7,688 nt of DNA from Lachnospiraceae bacterium (GTDB lineage: Bacteria; Bacillota_A; Clostridia; Lachnospirales; Lachnospiraceae), in the NCBI GenBank assembly GCA_003446335.1, contig DMAZ01000029.1:1-7688 (forward strand), given 5' to 3'. Shown here piece after piece: positions 6,201 through 7,688 of this stretch. The position numbers and the translations under genes were made by a program. The notes below the pieces were generated by a model. It had not been told where the DNA came from, did no database searches, and was given only the letters and a program-made list of their open reading frames with translations. Numbering within the stretch: position 1 is the stretch's first letter; every line of letters starts with the position of its first letter.

Positions 6201-7240
6201 TCAGCGAGTGCCCTGATGTCTGTCGGCTTCTCCCCGACCTCGACCTTCGTACCGTTGAGGTAGACATCGATCGTGTTGTCGACAGCTTTCTTTTCTTCCT
6301 TTTCTTCTTTGATCTCTTCATAATGAGCGGTCAGCGCAACGGAGTCCGCGTCCTCTTCGAGATTGAATTCCGAATAGGAACCGTCTTCATCGCCATCTGT
6401 GTAGACTGTACCGCTCGGTTCTCCGTCGGAGACATTCTTTACATAATGTACGGGGATCTCTTTTCCGTCTTTGTCGGTGTAGGTGACGTTGATCAGCTGC
6501 TGATCTTCGGCTTTCTTGCCTTCAGCGACGCTGACCACATCCGTCGGTGATTCGGAGAAGCTGATCTCCTCACCGCCCAGGGTCACCGTAAGGTATTTCA
6601 CCTCATCTTCTTCCTCGGAAGAAGCGGATGAAGACTCTGTGATTTGTTCATAGTGCGCGATCAGCGCAACGGAGTCCGCGTCCTCTTCGAGATTGAAATT
6701 CGAATAAGAACCGCCTTCATCGCCACCGGTGTAGACTGTGCCGCTTGGTTCTCCGTCGGAGATGTTTTTTACATAATGTACGGGGATCTCTCTTCCGTCT
6801 CTGTCGGTATAGGTAACGTTGATCAGCTGCTGATCTTCGGCTTTCTTGCCTTCAGCAATGTTGACTACATCAGTCGATGATTCGGAGATGCCGATCTCCT
6901 CACCGTTCAGTGTCACGGTGAGGTATTTCACCTCGTCCTCGTCCTCGTCCTCTTCTTCAGCGTCCGTCTCTTCCAATTCTGTCTCTTCGGCCGTGAGCTC
7001 CTTCATCTTTTCTTCTTCAGAAAGAACCGGCGTCACGATCCCTTCCGCCGGCTGCCCGGGAACGATCTCTTCCTGAACCTGTTCTGCGGGGACCTGCTCC
7101 TCGGGCTGCTCCTCAGGTTCCTCCTGCTCTTCCTCTGCAGCGAATACCGATACGGGAGCCAGATGGCTCACCGTATTAGTTACGAGCATCACTGCAATTC
7201 CCAATCCTGCGATAAACCTTTTCACTCGGAAATAATTCAT
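1..7240 (-). CDS. Giant secreted multi-domain surface adhesin, Cna_B/SpaA/FctA isopeptide type (3' end outside window)
   Basis: The frame is open for 2413 codons with no internal stop and continues past position 1, so the C-terminus is missing. The start is the ATG at 7240-7238: it has a GGGGGA ribosome site 8 bases upstream, opens a clean signal peptide, and an in-frame TAA lies two codons before it (7246-7244). Domains in order: signal peptide 1-34; acidic spacer 35-103; three related repeats 104-438; two recurring modules 440-682; Ig-like adhesin stack about 683-1535; SpaA/Cna_B 1536-1652; DUF7601-like 1653-1782; isopeptide repeat A 1786-1887; Cna_B 1889-1993; interrupted Cna_B 1994-2227; isopeptide repeat B 2228-2330; FctA-type 2332 onward. 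Such proteins are exported by Sec, usually fixed to the wall by sortase, and act as long protease-resistant adhesins. The ligand cannot be predicted. Only four cysteines occur (468, 1565, 2111, 2331), which fits stabilisation by isopeptide rather than disulfide bonds. No catalytic enzyme domain was recognised. High confidence in frame and class, low in precise function. Confidence 0.95.
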   Translation of the reverse strand, partial: MNYFRVKRFIAGLGIAVMLVTNTVSHLAPVSVFAAEEEQEEPEEQPEEQVPAEQVQEEIVPGQPAEGIVTPVLSEEEKMKELTAEETELEETDAEEEDEDEDEVKYLTVTLNGEEIGISESSTDVVNIAEGKKAEDQQLINVTYTDRDGREIPVHYVKNISDGEPSGTVYTGGDEGGSYSNFNLEEDADSVALIAHYEQITESSSASSEEEDEVKYLTVTLGGEEISFSESPTDVVSVAEGKKAEDQQLINVTYTDKDGKEIPVHYVKNVSDGEPSGTVYTDGDEDGSYSEFNLEEDADSVALTAHYEEIKEEKEEKKAVDNTIDVYLNGTKVEVGEKPTDIRALAESLASEDEVLKSVSYQDVNGNDRDVRFVKNETVEAESEDESGSESLSEEEKEGESKIRTVYTAAEDAASGNWSTFEIGDAESVNIVAEFEQVKKYKSGRLTESGPDYNIIMYYSEDAEIPEGCHLDVREISAGTEEYEKYLSASLEAIGSDGQSVASARFFDIKILDENDEKVEPSANVSVRIHYSRPSGVTSGDQADVVHIADGSDDADTVGTKRATDSMVSFEAESFSVYGVIYTVDFAYDVDGRTFMYSIEGESSISLRDLLVTLHVVSEDEVDQFLMNIFDVEFSNTDVLRVTPSDGGDWVLESLLPFSTDETLTITMIDGQVFTIQVTDEGSTLESTDLSEFLSNAVVTGATQNSEGRYQVEAGKEYKIILSFAESSEHQFDNHATLTYTMPAGLTILSQQTGDMTVNIVYKGRTYQVDATYDLGTDGNLKIKFVENDPDFHHLEHTTNVSFRFSYNGAFDGSEDEIHFSQDIERDIVFDEPEPGQAYVTKDGTFDEKTGKFTYTITVNATGDVTKVNVKDVISGNALIFNNDVQVSGNSSSYIDNGATNGFDYTFASMREGETITITYSASVDFSKDTDKDGKITVDQTKNTATVKPDGGDPHNSEYSHEISFKTTKKSNGTPDGTTADGDKIYKWTITYNELRLAPVGGDTIKDTIAASSTEYMKYYGDGLSINVIDKNGNIVDTRSVPYNSLQSYSDSSWTYKIPEGDSQPYMYEITYYTVVDMEKVEGIGNTVTVSNDANGSNGSAAVTPESVVSVDKNVDSFTTEEVNWSVTLGVPATGLTQAVVTDTIPSIWLNGGNIYDLLKDGSLQITGLLDGESYSVDTNTAGQVKITFYQDPGKKISGLKGAPGGRTITVKLTTLVDQKWLQAGYETGGYVQTHTNNVNFNGKTAQASVIFGEPGIEKKGDALTDSQGNITGLKYTVVLKGVSETPVSVLDAFDTSILEVDASKATSWDHMRIWGGDQWSQDAGRMPVSYTDTGDGIILTADSVPMQADGNYYPYYKIIYYLKVKDGVDLKALAIVNGGEYDVDNTVNWGDHESEFTYKVEYDYLDKKLLNKGELGGTNRTAKYQITFNPSKATLNEGSDMTMTDVLSANLSVEYGSISIVTEPAGQSVRYSLSGGEGGTTVATYIIPDSTKVTITYDASVRGNGSQKIVNKVSVNGKDKTIENTKSYGSASEGEGAQASFKIVKVDGYDASIKLQGVKFKVFCENPNLDFNNGGGLKELTLVTDENGEITFDGNAYTFYFDEVYHVQELEAPENYGKISFDYLVTLTNDMAKVDYDHYIYYYSDSMQIKNWPLEGLVVEKQVESDDAADKDRYYTFRVSILNEDGSVNTGYNEKNGDDQFENGVVEFQIKDKEQKMFWGFAKGTKYLVEELDAAGFVTTVTYSVFDADGNVIEIKTETGTSHSGSLTQEEEVIVFKNSKTDETGSLKVKKNVTVNGEATTGTSADGTYTFTVTGPNGYKSEQTITITNGESNEVQVDDLVPGTYTVSEDVDENPEGMSLTGENDLEVEVKAGEEAEVETAEFTNNLVTTTKQGTKIWSGDLERPTIWLKLYEERVSGEGEQTQHEIDAVNGAEIKKLEYGTTTATWEGLPKYYADGTEITYIVREVDEHGNSFVPDGYVKIEEGMTVTNTPSTEYNPRTSYIGTKSWQDTGHEDERPESITVKLYQDSDGNDTDDWVLTDYEPDWTKPEGSNEWTFEFGNLPVFSDSGVVIKYTAEETVTDKYTGEKTDITPVSYSLAPPTDTVHVHTCSDRSFSLSTHYDLGFVIVKLTNQDFLVWTQRETTADEKTAIDAVGAKEFGDYKNKHHSYVSGLPYRYNGGDATISMSGQNIILSFSKPNVWDHFAYGTFKADYTPASNNFKNTIKEGSLKIRKNVTVNGAPTTGTSADGTYSFTVKDSKGVTKATETITITNGVSGEAVVSGLIPGSYTVIEDTALNPEGMSLVGENNIEVVIAADSTTEVPTAEFTNNCSTVEGEVKAKKTLSGRDWTADDSFEFTISAAEGTPMPENTTVTVTKDSTDYTESFGTITFTEAGTYTYTITETHKGETIDGV
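251..559 (-). repeat. Isopeptide domain repeat B (residues 2228-2330)
   Basis: A 103-residue domain, second copy of the 1786-1887 unit: GSLKIRKNVTVNG, TTGTSADGTYSFTV, TITITNG, GSYTVIED with Glu2293, NPEGMSL and TAEFTNN with Asn2329 or Asn2330. It is followed by Cys2331, absent from copy A (which has Leu). The two copies bracket the pair of Cna_B domains, so the stalk appears to be built from an A-CnaB-CnaB-B block. Confidence 0.82.
560..1261 (-). other. Cna_B domain 2 with a large internal insertion (residues 1994-2227)
   Basis: Starts like its neighbour: YIGTKSWQDTG with Lys2007, ERPESITVKLYQD, WTFEFGNLPVF and VIKYTAEETV with Glu2078 or Glu2079. The usual closing ITNT strand does not follow. 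Instead about 125 residues intervene, containing HVHTC (2107-2111), FVIVKLTNQDFLVWTQ, a short helical-looking TADEKTAIDAVGAKEF, SYVSGLPYRYNGGD and KPNVWDHFAYGTFKADYTP. A plausible closing strand, NNFKNTIKEG with Asn2223, then leads straight into repeat B. The insertion could be a binding element or a separate small domain. Confidence 0.6.
1262..1576 (-). other. Cna_B domain 1 (residues 1889-1993)
   Basis: Classic Cna protein B-type order: QGTKIWSGD with Lys1897, RPTIWLKLYEE, TATWEGLPKYYADGTEITYIVREVD with Glu1967, then DGYV and a final MTVTNTP strand with Asn1991. In the family the Lys side chain bonds to the Asn with Glu as catalyst, giving a stiff stalk segment. All three residues are in place. 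Confidence 0.88.
1580..1885 (-). repeat. Isopeptide domain repeat A (residues 1786-1887)
   Basis: A 102-residue domain starting GSLKVKKNVTVNG and ending AEFTNN. Candidate bond residues are Lys1791 or Lys1792, Glu1850 in the GTYTVSED strand, and Asn1886 or Asn1887. It is a paralog of the domain at 2228-2330, sharing KNVTVNG, TTGTSADGTY, TITITNG, PEGMSL and TAEFTNN. It sits between the DUF7601-like domain and the first Cna_B. Confidence 0.82.
1895..2284 (-). other. DUF7601-like prealbumin-type domain (residues 1653-1782)
   Basis: Pattern LEGLVVEKQV (Lys1662), ADKDRYYTFRVSI, a VVEFQIKDKEQKMFWGFAKGTKYLVEEL strand pair with candidate Glu1731, GFVTTVTY, and a final VIVFKNSKT with Asn1779. It resembles the domain often seen next to SpaA modules in Firmicutes surface proteins. 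Family naming is from memory of the motif order; the isopeptide role is inferred from residue placement. Confidence 0.65.
2285..2635 (-). other. SpaA/Cna_B prealbumin-like domain (residues 1536-1652)
   Basis: Begins with the typical ASFKIVKVDG strand (Lys1543, Lys1546), followed by LQGVKFKVF, TLVTDENGEITF, the VYHVQELEAPENYG strand with candidate catalytic Glu1610, and a closing strand MQIKNW with Asn1652. This Lys/Glu/Asn order matches the self-formed isopeptide bond of SpaA-type pilin domains. The preceding Gly/Ser/Glu-rich linker (about 1530-1540) is where the adhesin stack ends and the stalk begins. Confidence 0.82.
2636..5194 (-). other. Stack of Ig-like / fimbrial D2 / collagen-binding-like adhesin domains (residues about 683-1535)
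   Basis: About six consecutive units of 125-150 residues, with rough boundaries at 684, 833, 959, 1108, 1256, 1399 and 1533. Signatures include LTYTMPAGLTI (738-748), a MREGETITITYSASVD strand ending in N-TATV (909-947), YEITYYTVVD ending GNTVTVSND, NWSVTLGVPATGLTQAVVTDTIPS (1124-1147), YYKIIYYLKV ending DNTVNWGD, and VTITYDASVRG. Several units begin with paired lysines (KTTKKSNG, VDKNV, IEKKGD, LDKKLLNKG) and end in an Asn-containing strand, the arrangement expected for intramolecular isopeptide bonds in Cna-A and fimbrial D2 domains. This is the likely ligand-binding region. Exact family per unit and the ligand are not determinable by eye. Confidence 0.7.
5195..5923 (-). other. Two recurring surface-protein modules (residues about 440-682)
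   Basis: The first module (about 440-580) carries IPEGCHLDVREI, GTEEYEKYL, ARFFDIKILD, VEPSANVSVRI, ADVVHIADG and ends ESFSVYGVIYTVDF. The second (about 582-682) has an IEGESSISLRDLL segment, an EFSNTDVLRV segment, WVLESLLPFSTDETLTITM and FTIQVTDEG. From memory, this ordered pair recurs in large Cna_B-containing proteins of gut Lachnospiraceae, between an N-terminal variable part and the adhesin head. I know no established function or name for either. It is probably structural, all-beta, extracellular. Confidence 0.65.
5927..6271 (-). repeat. N-terminal domain repeat 3 (residues 324-438), divergent copy with acidic insertion
   Basis: Clearly the same fold pattern as repeats 1 and 2: IDVYLNG for LTVTLNG, PTDIRALAE for PTDVVSVAE, VSYQDVNGNDRDVRFVKN for VTYTDKDGKEIPVHYVKN, then TVYT, and VNIVAEFEQV for VALTAHYEEI. 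A Ser/Glu/Asp-rich insertion of roughly 15-20 residues sits between the VKN and TVYT landmarks (about 378-402). Overall identity is low, so this copy is older than the 1/2 duplication. Assignment rests on ordered landmarks, not on a search. Confidence 0.7.
6311..6601 (-). repeat. N-terminal domain repeat 2 (residues 214-310), near-identical to repeat 1
   Basis: Direct in-frame copy of repeat 1 at a period of 330 bases (110 residues including a 13-residue linker). The 14 differences from repeat 1 are mostly conservative or charge changes: Arg to Lys in the TDKDGK segment, Ile to Val, Gly to Asp in the acidic loop. The linker before it is Ser/Glu-rich and the one after it is Lys/Glu-rich. The high similarity suggests a fairly recent duplication or ongoing homogenisation, and such copies could recombine to change the protein's length. 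Confidence 0.88.
6641..6931 (-). repeat. N-terminal domain repeat 1 (residues 104-200), unrecognised family
   Basis: A 97-residue unit starting VKYLTVTL and ending IAHYEQI. My hand alignment with repeat 2 gives 83 of 97 identical residues and no gaps; long DNA blocks are also the same, for example the stretch encoding LEEDADSVAL. Internal landmarks are TDVV, AEGKKAEDQQLINVTYTD, PVHYVKN, SGTVYT and ALIAHY. The alternating hydrophobic pattern suggests a small all-beta domain. I do not recognise the family. It occupies the most membrane-distal position in a wall-anchored protein, so it could be exposed to ligands or antibodies, but this is inference. Confidence 0.88.
6932..7138 (-). other. Acidic Glu/Pro/Asp-rich spacer (residues 35-103)
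   Basis: Low-complexity segment dominated by Glu, with Pro and Gln at the start and an alternating Glu-Asp run at about 95-103. The DNA for that run is a short tandem of a six-base unit (about 6932-6949). It is probably disordered and holds the first folded repeat away from the signal cleavage site. No motif for enzymatic or binding function is visible. Similar Glu-rich linkers recur between the repeats (201-213, 311-323) and inside the third repeat (about 378-400). Confidence 0.75.
7139..7240 (-). other. Sec signal peptide (residues 1-34)
   Basis: The N-terminus has a short basic region (Arg5, Lys7, Arg8), then a hydrophobic stretch from Phe9 to about Val20, and a more polar C-region ending Val-Phe-Ala-Ala at 32-35, directly before a Glu run. 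Cleavage is likely after Ala34 or Ala35. I see no YSIRK-G/S motif. The abrupt change from hydrophobic to Glu-rich sequence at 36 marks the start of the mature chain. Confidence 0.9.
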
Positions 7241-7247
7241 CTTTTAA

Positions 7248-7253
7248 TCCCCC
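7248..7253 (-). promoter_or_regulatory. Ribosome binding site of the adhesin gene
   Basis: GGGGGA on the minus strand, with 8 bases between the last G and the ATG at 7240. An in-frame stop lies only two codons upstream of that ATG, so this site and start are the only good pairing. Confidence 0.75.
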
Positions 7254-7308
7254 ATTTTCTGCCTATGCTGATAATGTCGTTATTTATGTGTTTTCCGTTT
7301 CCTCACCA

Positions 7309-7317
7309 AATATATCA
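7309..7317 (-). promoter_or_regulatory. Candidate extended -10 promoter, proximal
   Basis: Minus-strand TGATATATT fits the TGnTATAAT extended -10 pattern (five of six in the hexamer). No good -35 lies at 16-18 bases. A T-rich/A-rich tract (7343-7364) lies upstream. Transcription from here would give a leader of about 60 bases. Seen by eye only. Confidence 0.35.
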
Positions 7318-7342
7318 GTATTATGGTTTGAGTATTCCGAAG

Positions 7343-7364
7343 TGTTTTTTGAAGCAAAAAAACA
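7343..7364. repeat. A/T-rich inverted repeat in the leader
   Basis: TGTTTTTT and AAAAAACA arms separated by six bases. With little G+C in the stem it is unlikely to terminate transcription. It lies just upstream of the proximal candidate promoter, where it could act as a bent or UP-element-like tract. Confidence 0.3.
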
Positions 7365-7410
7365 GCAGAGCCGGGCATACATGTACTACTTTGAATACAT
7401 TATAAATAAA

Positions 7411-7437
7411 CGCCATATTCCAAACAATATTTTGGCG
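7411..7437 (-). terminator. Weak hairpin followed by a T-rich tract in the leader
   Basis: On the minus strand CGCCA pairs with TGGCG and TATT with AATA, leaving an AAA bulge and a six-base loop; TTTATTTATAATG follows. It could be a weak terminator of incoming transcription or an attenuator in the leader from the distal promoter. The stem is short and imperfect. Confidence 0.25.
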
Positions 7438-7473
7438 TGAAAGACCGGAGAGTGGGTGTGAATTTCGATAAAA

Positions 7474-7488
7474 TTTACATTGTGTAAA
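7474..7488. promoter_or_regulatory. Perfect inverted repeat TTTACA-N3-TGTAAA, possible operator
   Basis: Two six-base arms with a three-base centre form an exact dyad typical in size of a dimeric repressor site. It lies about 25 bases downstream of the distal candidate -10, a position where a bound protein could block initiation or elongation. I cannot assign the regulator. Chance occurrence in A/T-rich DNA is possible. Confidence 0.35.
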
Positions 7489-7513
7489 CGGAACCGCCGG
7501 AAAAGAGCACTTT

Positions 7514-7541
7514 ATTATAAATTCATCAGTTATTTTTTCAC
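7514..7541 (-). promoter_or_regulatory. Candidate sigma-A promoter, distal
   Basis: Minus-strand GTGAAA (four of six to TTGACA), a 16-base spacer, and a perfect TATAAT at 7519-7514. It would give a leader of about 265 bases holding the TTTACA dyad and two weak hairpins, room for regulation. Confidence 0.4.
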
Positions 7542-7587
7542 GTTTTTTAAGTTTTACCTCCCCTTCGAACATTTTTGTATTTTAATG

Positions 7588-7616
7588 TTGAATTATCTGT
7601 CTTTTTTCTGTATACT
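7588..7616 (+). promoter_or_regulatory. Candidate divergent sigma-A promoter reading out of the window
   Basis: Plus-strand TTGAAT, exactly 17 bases, then TATACT (five of six). It would start transcription near 7623 and read rightwards. No coding start with a ribosome site is visible before the window ends at 7688, so its gene, if any, lies outside. Confidence 0.35.
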
Positions 7617-7688
7617 CCCATCTTTGACACTTTATAAATACATAAGTGCCAGAATTCCTTGTGTTTTGATATGCTCCCCATATGGTAG

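Larger units (their letters stand above)
7241..7688. other. Non-coding upstream region of the adhesin gene
   Basis: A/T-rich compared with the gene. No reading frame here has protein-like composition together with a ribosome site. It contains the signals listed separately, plus a Shine-Dalgarno-like GAAGGGGAGGT on the minus strand (7556-7566) that is not followed at normal spacing by a useful start codon. The last 60 bases show nothing I can assign. Confidence 0.7.

Noticed and set aside
6311..6931. CRISPR or mobile-element interpretation of the repeats
   Set aside because: The repeats are long, in-frame, protein-coding and have no short regularly spaced repeat units, transposase or terminal inverted repeats.
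26..7076. Many plus-strand open frames of 60-226 codons across the gene
   Set aside because: They are antisense to a continuous minus-strand frame with clear domains. Their translations are Val/Ser/Leu- or Arg-rich mirror products without recognisable motifs or ribosome sites.
7343..7364. Bidirectional intrinsic terminator
   Set aside because: The stem is almost entirely A-T pairs, so it would be too weak for a terminator; kept only as an inverted repeat.
7163..7405. Plus-strand frame of 80 codons spanning the gene start
   Set aside because: It overlaps the signal-peptide coding region antisense, lacks a ribosome site and has no protein-like features.
7321..7572. Minus-strand frame of 83 codons in the upstream region
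   Set aside because: No ribosome site before its ATG, no recognisable motif, and it overlaps the best promoter, dyad and hairpin candidates. The strong Shine-Dalgarno-like tract lies inside the frame rather than before it.
7241..7688. Riboswitch or tRNA gene
   Set aside because: No conserved riboswitch core, cloverleaf or T-loop-like sequence could be found by eye on either strand.

Overview
The window is almost entirely one gene. A single uninterrupted minus-strand reading frame starts at 7240 and runs off the left edge at position 1. I translated all 2413 complete codons and found no stop and no frame break. The product is a giant secreted surface protein of the modular adhesin type made by Gram-positive Firmicutes: a signal peptide, an acidic N-terminus, repeated small beta domains, a stack of Ig-like adhesin domains, then a chain of Cna_B/SpaA/pilin-type domains able to form Lys-Asn isopeptide bonds. 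The C-terminus lies outside the window, so a sortase (LPXTG-type) anchor, although expected, cannot be seen. The module combination, the moderate base composition of the gene and the A/T-rich leader suggest a gut-type Clostridia bacterium (Lachnospiraceae-like). That is an inference from module style, not a taxonomic identification.

Layout along the protein, right to left in the window: residues 1-34 signal peptide; 35-103 Glu/Pro/Asp-rich spacer; 104-200, 214-310 and 324-438 three copies of an unrecognised domain, the first two about 86% identical and the third divergent with an acidic insertion; about 440-682 two modules I recognise as recurring in large Lachnospiraceae surface proteins but cannot name; about 683-1535 a run of Ig-like or fimbrial-isopeptide-D2/collagen-binding-like domains, probably the ligand-binding head; 1536-1652 a SpaA/Cna_B domain; 1653-1782 a DUF7601-like prealbumin-type domain; 1786-1887 and 2228-2330 a duplicated pair of about 103-residue isopeptide-type domains; 1889-1993 a classic Cna_B; 1994-2227 a second Cna_B apparently interrupted by about 125 residues; 2332-2413 a Spy0128/FctA-type pilin domain cut by the window edge.

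The 448 bases at 7241-7688 hold no convincing gene. They carry the gene's ribosome binding site, two candidate minus-strand promoters, a perfect TTTACA-N3-TGTAAA dyad that could be an operator, two weak hairpins, an orphan Shine-Dalgarno-like tract and a candidate divergent plus-strand promoter near the right end. There is no RNA gene, CRISPR array, insertion sequence or phage gene that I can support. The window is not a multi-gene system. Its interest lies in the protein's architecture, mainly the unnamed N-terminal triplicated domain and the interrupted Cna_B domain.
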